Assembly (NCBI RefSeq): GCF_004923295.1
Contig: NZ_CP039634.1
Location: 2,508,001 to 2,572,000, forward strand
From: Azospirillum sp. TSH100
Lineage (GTDB): Bacteria > Pseudomonadota > Alphaproteobacteria > Azospirillales > Azospirillaceae
Direction: 5' to 3'
DNA: 64,000 nt
Part shown: one piece after another, positions 42,324 through 53,437 of the stretch
Layout of the letters: each line of letters starts with the position of its first letter
Numbering within the stretch: the first letter of the stretch is position 1
Program-made: the position numbers and the translations under genes
Notes under the pieces: model-generated
Database searches by the model: none
What the model was told of the DNA's origin: nothing
The model's input: only the letters and a program-made list of their open reading frames with translations

Positions 42324-44947
42324 ACCGCCAGCAGGTCGCGGAGCGCGCTCAGCAGCTGGTCCGGCGCCACCGGCTTCATCACGATCTGCCGCCCCTCCTG
42401 CGCCGTCAGCCCGGCCGCCGTCTCTCGCGAGGCGTAGCCGGTAAGGAACAGGATGGGCAGAAACCGGTTGCGGGTCTCCAGCGCGCGGGCCAGCTCCAGC
42501 CCGTTCATGCGCGGCATCGACACGTCGCTGACCACCGCGTCGAACAGGCCGCCGGCCTCGTCGTAGCGTTCCAGCGCCTCCTGCCCGTCGGATGCCTCCA
42601 CCACCGTGCAGCCGGCCTCCTCCAGAACGAGGCGGAGATAACGGCGGACCGACTCCTCGTCATCGACCAGCAGGATGACCGCCGACTCCCCTTCCGCGAC
42701 GGTCAGGGGATCGAGCCGGGCCGGCGCGGAAGGCGGTTCAACGGCGGGCAGATAGAGCGCGAAGGTGGCGCCATGGCCCTCCTCCCCCTCCAGTTCGACC
42801 GCACCGCCCGACTGCTGCGCCGTACCGTAGACCATCCACAGGCCGAGCCCGGTGCCCTTGCCCGGCTCCTTGGTGGTGAAGAACGGTTCCCAGATGCGGT
42901 CACGGATCCCGGCCGGCACGCCCGGTCCCTGGTCCGCGACACGGATCACGACATAACGGCCCGGTTTCAGTCCGCCATGGCGGGCGAAGAAGGCGCCGTC
43001 CGGGGTCTCCGCCGTCAGGGAGATGGTCAGGGTACCGCCATCGGGCATGGCGTCGCGCCCGTTCAACGCGAGGTTCAGCAGGGCCTGATTCAGCGTCACC
43101 GGATTGACGAGCGCATGGGCGGTGTCGTCGTCGGCCCGGATCGCCACGTCGATGCCGGCGCTGAGCAGCGGTTTCAGGAAGACGCGCAGGTCACGCACCA
43201 GCGGAGCGACGGCCACCACCTCGCGCTCGTCGGTGACGCGGCGGTGGGAGAAATCCAGAAGCTGGCCGGTCAGCGCCGCCGCCCGTTCGGACGCCTTGGC
43301 GATCTCCTGCACACAGGTCAGCACACGCTCGGGATCGGCCGGATTGCGCGCCGCCAGATGGGCGAAGCCGCCGATGGCGGTCAGCATGTTGTTGAATTCA
43401 TGGGCGATGCCGCCGGCCATGCGGCCCACCGCCTCCATCTTCTGGGCGCGCTGAAGCTCGCCTTCCACCCGGCGGCGGTCGGTGATGTCGTTCAGCACCA
43501 GCAAAGCCGCCGGCCCGCCGGCATAGACGGCCGGGCTGGCGGCGACCTCCAGCCGGCGGCGCTCGCCGGTCGGACGCAGGGCATCGCATTCCAGCCGGCG
43601 CTCCTCGCCGTCGGCAGCCGCGGCGAGCGTTGTGGCCAGCGCCTCGCCACCCGCCCCGCCGTCCTCCAGGAATCCGGCAAGCGGCCGACCTTCCAGCGCG
43701 TCGGCCGCCACCCCCAGGATCGCAGCGGCGGCGCCATTGGCGAAACGGATGGCGGAACGGTCCCAGATGACGATGCCGTAAGGAGCCAGCTCCACCAGCT
43801 GGCGGTAGCGCAGCTCGCTCTCGCGCAGGGCGCCGACCGTCTGCTCCAGCCGGGCGGTCTGGCCGGCCAGCTCCTCCTCCCGCGTCTTCAGCTCGGTGAT
43901 GTCCATCAGGATCTTCACCACGCCGCCGGTGCCGGTGGCATGCTCGCTGATGCGGTACCAACGCCCGTCGGACAGCCGGCCGTCGACCGGGGCGGAATGC
44001 TGGAGATGGCGGGTCAGCCGCTGCTCCACCCAGGCGCCGATGTCGCCCTCCCCCTCGTAGCCGCCGCGCTCGGCGGCGGCGCGCAGGATTTCCGCGAAGC
44101 TGCGGCCGGGGGTCAGCATGTCGGCGATGGTGGGATAGGCGCGGCGGTACTGCTCGTTGCAGATCAGCAGCTGCCCATCGGCGCTGAACAGCACGAAGCC
44201 TTCCGACACGCTGTCGATGGCGTCATGCACCACCGCCTGCATGAAGCGCGCCTCCACCAGGGCCAGCGTCTCGGCGGTGGCGTCGACTCCGCAGCCGCGA
44301 TAGCCGCGGAAGCGGCCGTCGGAACCGCGCACCGGCACGGCGTTGAGCCGCAGCACGAGGTCGCGGCCGTCCACCCCCGCAAAGCTCACCTCCAGTTCCT
44401 GGAAGGGCCGGCCGGCCTCGATGTCGGCGCGGTATTCGGCCCAGGTCGCCTCGTCGGCGACCAGCAGCCCGAGATCGAGAAGCGAATCGCCGAACACCGT
44501 CCGCGGATCGCAGCCCAGCAGGGTGGTCAACCCGCCGGACAGCGACAGGTAACGGTGGTCCGACCCGGTTTCCCAGAACCAGCCGGGCGTCACGGCGGCG
44601 AAGTCGCGGGAGCGGACGCTCACCCCCTCCAGCTCGTCCTGCGCCTGCCGCAGGGCGGCGTCGGAGCGGGCCAGCGCGCCGGCGGCGGTCCCGGCGCGCC
44701 GGGCGCTCCACAGGGCGAGGCCGGAGGCGGCGGCCAGCGCGCCGGCGACCGGCCAGCCGGCCTGCCCGGTTGAGAACAGCCCCGCAAGGGTGCCGATGCC
44801 GGTCAGTCCGGCGAGAAGGCCTGGGAGCGAAGCGGAGAGGCGGGAGCGCCCCGACAGCGGTTGAGCGGCACCCGCCATGGTGCCCGCGGCGGCGGCCGCA
44901 GCAGCACCCGTGGTGCGAAGCGGTCGGTCGGTGCCTGCAACGCCCAC
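42320..44947 (-). CDS. PAS-rich hybrid sensor histidine kinase with C-terminal receiver
   Basis: 875 aa from a GTG at 44947 with GGAGG a few bases upstream; a later ATG at 44878 is possible. Two hydrophobic segments near the start (about 40-60 and 65-80) may anchor it in the membrane. Three PAS-like sections follow: about 110-240 ([20 protein letters not shown]), about 245-365 ([20 protein letters not shown]) and about 380-500 ([19 protein letters not shown]). The HisKA phospho-His is in [18 protein letters not shown], the HATPase shows [19 protein letters not shown] and [18 protein letters not shown], and the receiver (about 750-875) has [13 protein letters not shown], Asp in [16 protein letters not shown] and MKPV. 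It overlaps the next gene by four bases and forms a two-gene unit with it. Confidence 0.93.
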   Translation of the reverse strand: MGVAGTDRPLRTTGAAAAAAAGTMAGAAQPLSGRSRLSASLPGLLAGLTGIGTLAGLFSTGQAGWPVAGALAAASGLALWSARRAGTAAGALARSDAALRQAQDELEGVSVRSRDFAAVTPGWFWETGSDHRYLSLSGGLTTLLGCDPRTVFGDSLLDLGLLVADEATWAEYRADIEAGRPFQELEVSFAGVDGRDLVLRLNAVPVRGSDGRFRGYRGCGVDATAETLALVEARFMQAVVHDAIDSVSEGFVLFSADGQLLICNEQYRRAYPTIADMLTPGRSFAEILRAAAERGGYEGEGDIGAWVEQRLTRHLQHSAPVDGRLSDGRWYRISEHATGTGGVVKILMDITELKTREEELAGQTARLEQTVGALRESELRYRQLVELAPYGIVIWDRSAIRFANGAAAAILGVAADALEGRPLAGFLEDGGAGGEALATTLAAAADGEERRLECDALRPTGERRRLEVAASPAVYAGGPAALLVLNDITDRRRVEGELQRAQKMEAVGRMAGGIAHEFNNMLTAIGGFAHLAARNPADPERVLTCVQEIAKASERAAALTGQLLDFSHRRVTDEREVVAVAPLVRDLRVFLKPLLSAGIDVAIRADDDTAHALVNPVTLNQALLNLALNGRDAMPDGGTLTISLTAETPDGAFFARHGGLKPGRYVVIRVADQGPGVPAGIRDRIWEPFFTTKEPGKGTGLGLWMVYGTAQQSGGAVELEGEEGHGATFALYLPAVEPPSAPARLDPLTVAEGESAVILLVDDEESVRRYLRLVLEEAGCTVVEASDGQEALERYDEAGGLFDAVVSDVSMPRMNGLELARALETRNRFLPILFLTGYASRETAAGLTAQEGRQIVMKPVAPDQLLSALRDLLAV

Positions 44948-45095
44948 AGGGCCTCCGTCGGTCCAAAAGGGTGCCGGAAGGGGTGATCGTCCGGCGCCAT
45001 CAGCACCGGGACGTCCCGTCTTAGGCGGTCAGGCGTTAACAGTAGGTTTAGTAGCTAAGCTTTCGCACAGGTGCGACAGCCTGAAGCGGCGGCCG

Positions 45096-45130
45096 CGTGC
45101 GCCGGCAGATCCGGATCCTGCCGGCGCACG
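45096..45130. promoter_or_regulatory. Perfect 13-bp palindrome between divergent genes
   Basis: 45096-45108 pair exactly with 45118-45130 around a 9-base loop that is itself self-complementary, so the 35-base element is close to a full palindrome. It lies in the divergent gap between the hybrid kinase and the cupin gene and has no T tract. It may be a binding site or an mRNA hairpin ahead of the cupin gene. Confidence 0.45.
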
Positions 45131-45191
45131 TAAGAACCGGTTGGCGCCCGTTTTCCGCAATGCCCGTTCGTGATCAGATAAGGATCCTGCC

Positions 45192-45518
45192 ATGTCCGCC
45201 GACAAGAAAGCCGACGTGATCACCTGGAGCGACCTTCCGGCCCAGGCCACCGACGGGGTCGAGCGGCGCGGCTTTCCCGGCACGGGCGCGTCGCTGAAGC
45301 ACATCATCATCAAGGCCGGCACGTCGGCCCCGCGCCACGACCATCCTCACGAACAGTTCGTCATCGTCGTGGAGGGCCGCGCCCTGCTGACCTGCGAAGC
45401 GGGCCCGGTGGACCTGCGGCCGGGCATGGTCATCCGTTTCGACCCCGGCGCCTGGCACAGCGCCGATTTCGTCGAGGATACGGTGCTGATCGAGGTGAAC
45501 CTGAACCCGGCGGGATGA
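45192..45518 (+). CDS. Single-domain cupin protein
   Basis: 108 aa, one conserved cupin barrel. The metal-binding motif 1 is seen as HDHPHEQFVIVVEG and motif 2 as PGAWHSADF, giving three to four His/Glu ligands. LLTCEAGPVDLRPGMV sits between. AAGGATCC precedes the ATG at 45192. Cupins of this small size are isomerases, dioxygenases, sugar-binding or regulatory proteins; the sequence does not tell which. It is alone on its strand, divergent from the hybrid kinase, and is followed by an imperfect terminator-like hairpin. Confidence 0.9.
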   Translation: MSADKKADVITWSDLPAQATDGVERRGFPGTGASLKHIIIKAGTSAPRHDHPHEQFVIVVEGRALLTCEAGPVDLRPGMVIRFDPGAWHSADFVEDTVLIEVNLNPAG

Positions 45519-45527
45519 TTGACGCCG

Positions 45528-45555
45528 GCCCTCTCCCGCCTCCGGGAGGGGCTTT
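45528..45555 (+). terminator. Imperfect terminator-like hairpin after the cupin gene
   Basis: GCCCTCTCCCG (45528-45538) pairs with CGGGAGGGGC (45543-45552) with one bulged base; CTTTC follows. It lies 10 bases after the cupin stop and just before the end of the convergent 45555-46067 gene, so it may serve both. Confidence 0.45.
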
Positions 45556-46067
45556 CAGACGTCGATGTCGATGTCGATCTCGCCGTCGTCTTCCGGGGCA
45601 CGGCCCAGCAGCAGGTCGGCGGCATCCAGCGTCAGCGCCTCCACCTCCTCGTTGCGGTCCTCGTCGGGCAGGCGCAGGGCATGCATCAGCTGGGTCGCCA
45701 GATGGATCAGCATGGCGCGGACGCAGTCGTCTTCCGGATACTCCAGCGCGACCACGTCCTTCAGGAAGGCGCCGAGCTGCTCCGGCGAGTTCCAGGGGTG
45801 GGTGACGACGGTCTCGAAGCCGCTGGTGCCGAGGAAGACGGAGTTGAGCGCGGTGGCCTGACGGTTGATGGCGTCGACCGCCTCGTCCTGGTCCAGCTTG
45901 CCCTGGAGCACCTGGTTGAAGGCGTCCAGGCTGAGGTCGATGAACTGGCGGACCAGCAGCCGCACCACGGATTCGTCGGACAGGTCGTTGCGGGCCTGGG
46001 GCTGGGTCAGCACCGGCAGCGGTTGCAGCAGCGCCGCGATGATCGGCTTTGCGGATTGGGATTCCAT
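45555..46067 (-). CDS. Hypothetical protein, 170 aa, acidic C-terminus
   Basis: Starts at the ATG at 46067 with AGGAG nine bases upstream. I do not recognise the family. Residues 20-160 look like a helical domain with SVVRLLVRQFIDLSLDAF, AVDAINRQATALNSVFLG, then FLKDVVALEYPEDDCVRAM and LATQLMHALRLPDEDRN. The C-terminus is an extreme acidic run (RAPEDDGEIDIDIDV). No signal peptide, membrane helix or cysteine motif. It is downstream of ndk but separated from it by a terminator, so it is probably a separate unit. Confidence 0.65.
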   Translation of the reverse strand: MESQSAKPIIAALLQPLPVLTQPQARNDLSDESVVRLLVRQFIDLSLDAFNQVLQGKLDQDEAVDAINRQATALNSVFLGTSGFETVVTHPWNSPEQLGAFLKDVVALEYPEDDCVRAMLIHLATQLMHALRLPDEDRNEEVEALTLDAADLLLGRAPEDDGEIDIDIDV

Positions 46068-46155
46068 CGCGGGCAACTCCTGTCGGGATCGACCCCGGCA
46101 TCTGCGGGGCAAAAGGTTCACGGTTCCCGATACTGCCAGACCCCGACGCAAAACG

Positions 46156-46190
46156 CAAAAAGGGCCGCCCCCTCGCGGGGGCGGCCCTTT
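46156..46190 (-). terminator. Rho-independent terminator of ndk
   Basis: A 12-bp perfect stem (46161-46172 with 46177-46188) with a 4-base loop is flanked by AAAAA on one side and TTT on the other. On the minus strand it is followed by TTTTTGCGTTTTG. It lies 36 bases beyond the ndk stop. Confidence 0.9.
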
Positions 46191-46223
46191 CGGCAGGCCT
46201 GACGGAAGGTCAAGCCTGCGGGA

Positions 46224-46646
46224 TCAGCCCACCAGCTCGATGCCGGCGAAGAAGAAGGCGATCTCCTGGGCGGCGGTCTCCGCGGCATCCGAACCGTGGA
46301 CCGAGTTGGCCTCGATCGACTCGGCGAACTCCTTGCGGATGGTGCCCTCGGCGGCGTTGGCCGGGTTGGTGGCGCCCATGATCTCGCGGTTGCGGGCGAT
46401 GGCGTTCTCGCCTTCCAGAACCTGCAGGACCACCGGGCCGGAGATCATGAAGGAGACCAGATCGTTGAAGAACGGACGCTCGCGGTGCACGCCGTAGAAC
46501 TGCTCGGCCTGGGCCTTCGACAGCTGGACGCGCTTCTGGGCAACGATGCGCAGGCCGCCGTCTTCGAACTTGGCGTTGATCTTGCCGGTCAGGTTGCGGC
46601 GGGTGGCATCGGGCTTGATGATCGAGAGGGTCCGTTCGACGGCCAT
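46224..46646 (-). CDS. ndk: Nucleoside diphosphate kinase
   Basis: 140 aa, normal length. It transfers the gamma phosphate between nucleoside di- and triphosphates through a phospho-histidine. The family start [19 protein letters not shown] is followed by [19 protein letters not shown], then the active-site block [16 protein letters not shown] carrying the catalytic His (near residue 117). The ATG at 46646 has AGGAG eight bases upstream; the frame is open 12 codons further without a ribosome site. It ends at a strong terminator. It lies between the choX unit (which has its own terminator upstream) and the 45555 gene, so it is transcribed alone. Confidence 0.98.
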   Translation of the reverse strand: MAVERTLSIIKPDATRRNLTGKINAKFEDGGLRIVAQKRVQLSKAQAEQFYGVHRERPFFNDLVSFMISGPVVLQVLEGENAIARNREIMGATNPANAAEGTIRKEFAESIEANSVHGSDAAETAAQEIAFFFAGIELVG

Positions 46647-46805
46647 GGTGGTGACTCCTGCGGGAATGGGGCTTTTCGCCAATTGAAAAACACGCAGGCG
46701 CCGCCGGAAGACCGGGGCGCCGGATGGGCGGCTTTATAGAGGCGCTTTCGCGGCGCGGCAAGGCGTTCGTTGGGGCGGGCCGGCCTCTGCGAAAGGGGGC
46801 GCTCC

Positions 46806-46844
46806 AAAAAAATCCGGCCGTGACGGCATCCCGCCGCGGCCGGA
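46806..46844 (-). terminator. Rho-independent terminator after choX
   Basis: TCCGGCCG (46813-46820) pairs with CGGCCGGA (46837-46844), and seven A residues at 46806-46812 become a T tract on the minus strand. It lies 33 bases after the choX stop and closes the betB-betA-choX unit. Confidence 0.85.
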
Positions 46845-46876
46845 GTCGAGGAGGCTGCTTGGAAAGGGGTGTCAGG

Positions 46877-47884
46877 TCATGACTTGGCCGCGCCCAGCTT
46901 GGCCTGCGCGGCGGCAAGACCATCCTTGCCGTCCAGCGTGGTGACGCCGGAAAGCCACGTCTTCAGGACGGCGGGATTCTTCTTCAGCCAGTCGGCCGCA
47001 ACCGCTTCCGGCTTGCGGCCACCGTTCATGATGCCGTCCATCACCGAATTCTCCATGTCCACGGTGAAGACCAGATTGGACAGGAACCTGCCGATGTTCG
47101 GGCATTCGGCGGCGTAGCCCTTGCGCACGTTGGTGCTGACGGTGGCGCCGCCGAAATTCGGGCCGAACCAGTCGTCGCCGTCGGCCAGATAGGTGATGTC
47201 CATCGTCTTGTTCATCGGATGCGGCGCCCAGCCGAGGAAGGCGATCCACTTCTTGGCGCGGACCGCACGCTTGACCTCGGCCAGCATGCCGGCCTCGCTG
47301 GACTCCACCATCTTGAAGTCCTTCAGCCCGAAGGCGTCGGCCTTCAGCATCTTCTCGATGATCAGATTGCCGTCGTTGCCGGCCTCGATGCCGTAGATCT
47401 TGCCGTCCAGCTTGTCCTTGAACTTCGCCAGATCCTTGAAGCTCTTCAGCCCCGCCTCGGCGGCGTAGGTGGGAACGGCCAGCGTGTATTTGGCGCCCTC
47501 CAGGTTGACGCGCGTCACCTCGACCGAGCCGTCCTCCAGCACCGGCTTGATGAAGGTCTCCATGGTGGGCATCCAGTTGCCCAGGAACACGTCCAGCGAC
47601 TTGGTCTTCAACCCGAGATAGACGACCGGCACCGACGAGACGCTGGTGGTCGGCTTGTAGCCCAGCGCCTCCAGCGTGACGGAGGCGAGCGCCGTCGTCG
47701 CCGCGATGTCGGTCCACCCCACGTCGCCGAACCGCACCGCCTTGCAGGATGCCGGATCGGCGGCCTGCGCCGTCCCCGCCGGCATGGCGGCGGTCCCGAC
47801 CGCCAGCATCAGGCCGACGGCGAGGGTGGAGATTTTGGCGACGGAGAATTTACCGGCAGAGAATTTCCCGAATGTCTTGGCCAT
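46877..47884 (-). CDS. choX: Choline ABC transporter periplasmic binding protein
   Basis: 335 aa with a signal peptide (FSVAKISTLAVGLMLAVGTA; cleavage after AQAA near residue 41). It resembles ChoX/ProX-type binding proteins. The aromatic residues that form the ligand box in ChoX can be placed: Trp in FGDVGWTDI, Trp in FLGNWMPTM, Tyr in YTLAVPTY and Trp in AFLGWAPHPMN. AAGGAGAACAGGGAC precedes the ATG at 47884. It is the third gene after betB and betA (74-base gap), so its likely role is to capture choline for oxidation by the two enzymes. No choVW permease/ATPase genes follow; a terminator does. Confidence 0.93.
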   Translation of the reverse strand: MAKTFGKFSAGKFSVAKISTLAVGLMLAVGTAAMPAGTAQAADPASCKAVRFGDVGWTDIAATTALASVTLEALGYKPTTSVSSVPVVYLGLKTKSLDVFLGNWMPTMETFIKPVLEDGSVEVTRVNLEGAKYTLAVPTYAAEAGLKSFKDLAKFKDKLDGKIYGIEAGNDGNLIIEKMLKADAFGLKDFKMVESSEAGMLAEVKRAVRAKKWIAFLGWAPHPMNKTMDITYLADGDDWFGPNFGGATVSTNVRKGYAAECPNIGRFLSNLVFTVDMENSVMDGIMNGGRKPEAVAADWLKKNPAVLKTWLSGVTTLDGKDGLAAAQAKLGAAKS

Positions 47885-47958
47885 GTCCCTGTTCTCCTTG
47901 CTTGTGGTTGTCGTTGTCGTTCCCGCTGTGCGGGGGAGCGGGTCTGGACGCTCGGATC

Positions 47959-49722
47959 TCAGGCCCGCCGCCGCTGGTCCTTCTGCATCTCCTTCTGCGT
48001 CAGGGCCGCGTCGGCGACGTAATAGGGGACGTCGGCGCGCGGCAGCGGCGGACGGCCGCGCACCGCGTCGGCCAGCTTCTCCGCCATCATGATGGTGGGC
48101 GCGTTCAGATTGCCGGTGATGATGCGCGGCATGATCGAGGCGTCGATGACGCGCAACCCCTCCAGACCATGCACGCGGCCCTGGCCGTCGACCACGGCGC
48201 CGTCGTCGGTCCCCATCCGGCAGGTGCCACAGGGGTGGTAGGCGGTCTCGGCGTGGTGCCGGACGAAGGCGTCGAGGTCGGCGTCGGTGACGCAGTGTGC
48301 GCCGGGGCTGATCTCTTCCCCGCGGTAGGGGGCCAAGGCGCGCTGGCGCATGATGTCGCGGGTGATGCGGATGCCGGCGCGGAACTCCTGCCAATCCTGC
48401 GGATCGGCCATGTAGTTGAACAGGATGCTCGGCGCCTGTCCCGGATCGCGCGAGCGGGCATGGACGCGCCCCTTGCTGGGCGATCGCATCGAGCCGACAT
48501 GGGCCTGGAAGCCGTGCGCCTCCACCGCGTTGGTGCCGTTGTAGCTGATGGCGACGGGAAGGAAGTGATACTGGATGTTGGGCCAGGGCACGTCGTCGCC
48601 GGTTCGGATGAAGCCGCCGGCCTCGAACTGGTTGCTGGCGCCGATGCCGGTGCCCAGGAACAGCCATTCGGCGCCGATCGCCGGCTGGTTCCACCATTTC
48701 AGCGCGGGATAGAGCGAGACCGGCTCGCGGCAGTGATACTGGATGTACATCTCCAGATGGTCCTGGAGATCGCCGCCGATCCCCGGCAGGTCGATCACCG
48801 TCTCCACCCCCAGTTCGCGCAGCAGCGGCGACGGTCCCACCCCCGACCGTTGCAGGATCGCCGGCGAGGCGATGGCCCCGGCGCACAGCAGCACCTCCCG
48901 CCGCGCCCGCGCCGTCACCGGCGTGCCGTTGCGCAGATAGGCGACGCCGACGGCGCGGCGCCCGTCGAACAGGATGCGGTCGGTCAGCGCATGGGTGGCG
49001 ATGGTCAGCCCCGGCCGCTCCCGCGCCCGGTCGAGATAGCCTCGGGCGGTGCTGCACCGCCGCCCCCGCGCCGTCACCGTGCGGTCCATCGGGCCGAAGC
49101 CCTCCTGGCGGTAGCCGTTCAGATCGTCGGTGCGGCCATAGCCGGCCTGCGCCCCCGCCTCCACCATCGCCTCGTAGAGCGGATTGACGCCCGGCTTGGC
49201 GGTGGTGACGAACAGCGGGCCGTCGCCGCCGTGATAGGCGTTGGCGCCGGCGTCGCGCGTCTCGGACTTGCGGAAATAGGGCAGGCAGTCGAGATAGCTC
49301 CAGTCCTCCAGACCCGGCAACTCGGCCCAGCCGTCATAGTCCAGCGCATTGCCGCGGATGTAGCACATGCCGTTGATGAGCGACGAGCCGCCCAGACCCT
49401 TGCCGCGCCCGCACTCCATCCGGCGGTTGTCCATGTGCGGTTCGGGTTCGGTCTCGTAGGCCCAGTTGTAGCGGCGGCCCTGGAGCGGGAAGGCCAGCGC
49501 CGCCGGCATCTGGGTGCGGTAGTCCAGCCGGTGGTCGGGTCCACCGGCCTCCAGCAGCAGGACACTGACGCCGGCATCCTCGGTCAGGCGGCAGGCCAGC
49601 ACGTTGCCCGCCGAGCCGGCGCCGACGATGATGTAGTCATACTCGCGAACCGCCTGGGCGATGGAAGGCATGGCGGTGCCGTTCTCCGGCGCAGCGGCAC
49701 CGGAGGTCGGTTGATTCGACAT
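47959..49722 (-). CDS. betA: Choline dehydrogenase (GMC oxidoreductase)
   Basis: 587 aa. FAD-dependent oxidation of choline to betaine aldehyde, usually membrane-associated. The FAD-binding dinucleotide motif is [16 protein letters not shown] (residues about 31-46), the GMC signatures are [16 protein letters not shown] and [15 protein letters not shown], and the active-site His is in [11 protein letters not shown] (about 485). The final [13 protein letters not shown] is also typical. The start has a ribosome-site-like AAGAAGGGG upstream. It lies 44 bases after betB and 74 before choX, all in one unit. About 17 residues at the N-terminus exceed the usual betA start; an internal ATG at codon 18 (AMPSIAQAV) is possible. 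Confidence 0.94.
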   Translation of the reverse strand: MSNQPTSGAAAPENGTAMPSIAQAVREYDYIIVGAGSAGNVLACRLTEDAGVSVLLLEAGGPDHRLDYRTQMPAALAFPLQGRRYNWAYETEPEPHMDNRRMECGRGKGLGGSSLINGMCYIRGNALDYDGWAELPGLEDWSYLDCLPYFRKSETRDAGANAYHGGDGPLFVTTAKPGVNPLYEAMVEAGAQAGYGRTDDLNGYRQEGFGPMDRTVTARGRRCSTARGYLDRARERPGLTIATHALTDRILFDGRRAVGVAYLRNGTPVTARARREVLLCAGAIASPAILQRSGVGPSPLLRELGVETVIDLPGIGGDLQDHLEMYIQYHCREPVSLYPALKWWNQPAIGAEWLFLGTGIGASNQFEAGGFIRTGDDVPWPNIQYHFLPVAISYNGTNAVEAHGFQAHVGSMRSPSKGRVHARSRDPGQAPSILFNYMADPQDWQEFRAGIRITRDIMRQRALAPYRGEEISPGAHCVTDADLDAFVRHHAETAYHPCGTCRMGTDDGAVVDGQGRVHGLEGLRVIDASIMPRIITGNLNAPTIMMAEKLADAVRGRPPLPRADVPYYVADAALTQKEMQKDQRRRA

Positions 49723-49766
49723 CGAACACCCCTTCTTTGAAAAGCGGGCTTCCCTGAAAGACGGAC

Positions 49767-51236
<1,470 letters not shown>

Positions 51237-51317
51237 GTCCCCTCTCCCTAGATTCCGGGTTCCGAGTGGATTGGAGTTCAGCAATTTCGCTTCAGTGACC
51301 CAGCTTCATTTTTATTG

Positions 51318-51331
51318 ATTGGTCGTTCAAT
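51318..51331 (-). promoter_or_regulatory. BetI-like operator upstream of betB
   Basis: The half-sites ATTGGTC and GTTCAAT form a 14-bp imperfect dyad that resembles the ATTGAACGTTCAAT-type palindrome bound by the choline-responsive repressor BetI; one half is exact and the other differs at two positions. AT-rich DNA on both sides (for example TTAAAAAAAG) suits a promoter. No betI gene is in this window. The match to BetI sites is from memory. Confidence 0.5.
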
Positions 51332-51526
51332 TAAAAAAAGCGGCGTGGCGGTTCCATTCTCCGAAATGGTCGTGTTCAAACAAACCGGGCGGGCTATGGC
51401 CGGCCGCAATGGCGGCATTCCAGCGGCATTCTGGCGGTCCCGCGCGGGACAAAGCCGTGCCATTCGCGGGCCATCCACCCTGCCCCGCTTCAAATCGGCG
51501 CCCCCGCGTGCTACATCCTCCGCGCT

Positions 51527-53437
51527 ATGCTGCACATCAATGACCTGACCTTCCGCTTCGGCGGCCGAGTGTTGTTCGACCATGCGACCGCCGTCGTGCC
51601 CAAGGGGCACCGCGTGGCGCTGGTCGGACGCAACGGCACCGGGAAATCGACCCTGCTAAAGCTGATCGCGGGCCAGCTGCAGACCGATGCCGGCGCCGTC
51701 ACCCTGCCGGCCGGCATGCGGATGGGCATGGTGGCGCAGGAGGCCCCCAGCGGCCCGACCACGCTGATCGACGCCGTGCTGGCCGCCGACACCGAACGTA
51801 CCGCCCTGCTGGCGGAGGCCGAGACGGCGACCGATCCGATGCGCATCGGCGAAATCCATGCCCGCCTCGCCGACATCGAGGCGCATTCCGCCCCGTCGCG
51901 CGCCGCACAGGTGCTGTCGGGCCTGGGTTTCGATGCCGAAGCGCAACAGCGGCCCTGCTCGGATTTCTCCGGCGGCTGGCGCATGCGCGTCGCGCTGGCC
52001 GGCGTGCTGTTCTCCCGCCCCGACCTGCTGCTGCTGGACGAGCCGACCAACCATCTCGACCTCGAGGCGACCATCTGGCTCGAGGGCTATCTGAAGAACT
52101 ACCCGCACACCATCCTGCTGGTCAGCCACGACCGCGAGCTGCTGAACGCGGTGCCGACGACGACGATCCACATCGACCAGGGCAAGCTCGTCACCTACAG
52201 CGGCAATTACGACCAGTTCCTGGCGCAGCGTCGCGCCAACCAGGAACGGCTGGCCTCGATGGCGGCCAAGCAGGACGCGCGGCGCAAGCACATGATGGCC
52301 TATGTCGACCGCTTCCGCTTCAAGGCCAGCAAGGCCCGTCAGGCGCAGAGCCGCCTGAAGCTGCTGGAGAAGATGGAGTCGATCACGCTGATGGAGGACG
52401 ATCCGGAGGTCGTCTTCAACTTCCCGCATCCGGACGAGCTGCCGCCGCCGCTGATCGCGCTGGAAGGGGTCAGCATCGGCTATGGCGACAAGGTGATCCT
52501 GCGGCGCGTCAACCTGCGCATCGACATGGAGGACCGCATCGGCCTGCTGGGCGCCAACGGCAACGGCAAGTCGACGCTGGTCAAGCTGCTGGCCAACCGC
52601 TTGCAGCCGATGGCCGGCGAGATGCGGCGGCCGTCCAAGCTGCGCATCGGCTATTTCGCCCAGCACCAATCCGAGGAACTGGACCTGTCGCTGACGCCGA
52701 TCCAGCAGACCCAGCGCATCATGCCGCTGGCGCTGGAGGAGAAGGTGCGCGCCCATCTCGGCCGCTTCGGCTTCCCCCAGGTCAAGGCGGAGACCAAGAT
52801 CGCCAGCCTGTCGGGCGGCGAGAAGGCCCGGCTGCTGCTGGCGCTGATGAGCCGGGAAGTCCCGCACATCCTGATGCTCGACGAACCGACCAACCATCTG
52901 GACATCGACAGCCGCGAAGCCCTGATCGAGGCGATCAACGACTTTCCCGGCGCGGTCATCATCATCAGCCACGATCCCCACCTGATCGAAATGACGGTGG
53001 ACCGGCTGCTGCTGGTCGCCGACGGCACGGTGCAGGCCTATGACGGCGATCTGGACGACTACCGCCGCTATCTGCTCGACCGCGCCAAGGCGGAACGGGC
53101 GGCAGCAAAAAACGATGGCGCCAAGGGCGGTACCGAGCGTGACGCCGGGCCGAACAAGAAGGACCAGCGCCGGGCCGCCGCCGAGGCGCGCACCGCTCTC
53201 GCCCCGCTGAAGCGCAAGGCGACCGACGCCGAGGCGCTGGTGACCAAGCTGAGCGAGGAGAAGCGCAAGATCGAGGCGAAGATGGCCGACCCGGCGCTCT
53301 ACACCGGCCCGTCGGACAAGCTGACCAAGCTGCAGATCGACCTGGGCACGGTGGAGAAGAAGCTGGCGACCGCCGAGGAAACCTGGCTGGAGGCACTCGA
53401 ACTCTACGAGAGCGCCGCGGCGGAGGCCGGCGTTTGA
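51527..53437 (+). CDS. ABC-F family ATPase (YheS/Uup-like)
   Basis: 636 aa, two nucleotide-binding domains in one soluble chain, no membrane segments. Domain 1: Walker A GRNGTGKSTLL (about 35), signature FSGGWRMRVALA, Walker B LLLLDEPTNHLDLEA. Between the domains lies the linker with RRKHMMAYVDRFRFKASKA, the ABC-F interdomain segment. Domain 2: GANGNGKSTLVKLL, LSGGEKARLLLAL, ILMLDEPTNHLDID. The C-terminal about 110 residues are charged and coiled (RRAAAEARTALAPLKRKA, to the Uup-like end). ABC-F proteins act on the ribosome in translation or ribosome protection. It is the first gene of a same-strand group and overlaps exoD. Confidence 0.92.
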   Translation: MLHINDLTFRFGGRVLFDHATAVVPKGHRVALVGRNGTGKSTLLKLIAGQLQTDAGAVTLPAGMRMGMVAQEAPSGPTTLIDAVLAADTERTALLAEAETATDPMRIGEIHARLADIEAHSAPSRAAQVLSGLGFDAEAQQRPCSDFSGGWRMRVALAGVLFSRPDLLLLDEPTNHLDLEATIWLEGYLKNYPHTILLVSHDRELLNAVPTTTIHIDQGKLVTYSGNYDQFLAQRRANQERLASMAAKQDARRKHMMAYVDRFRFKASKARQAQSRLKLLEKMESITLMEDDPEVVFNFPHPDELPPPLIALEGVSIGYGDKVILRRVNLRIDMEDRIGLLGANGNGKSTLVKLLANRLQPMAGEMRRPSKLRIGYFAQHQSEELDLSLTPIQQTQRIMPLALEEKVRAHLGRFGFPQVKAETKIASLSGGEKARLLLALMSREVPHILMLDEPTNHLDIDSREALIEAINDFPGAVIIISHDPHLIEMTVDRLLLVADGTVQAYDGDLDDYRRYLLDRAKAERAAAKNDGAKGGTERDAGPNKKDQRRAAAEARTALAPLKRKATDAEALVTKLSEEKRKIEAKMADPALYTGPSDKLTKLQIDLGTVEKKLATAEETWLEALELYESAAAEAGV

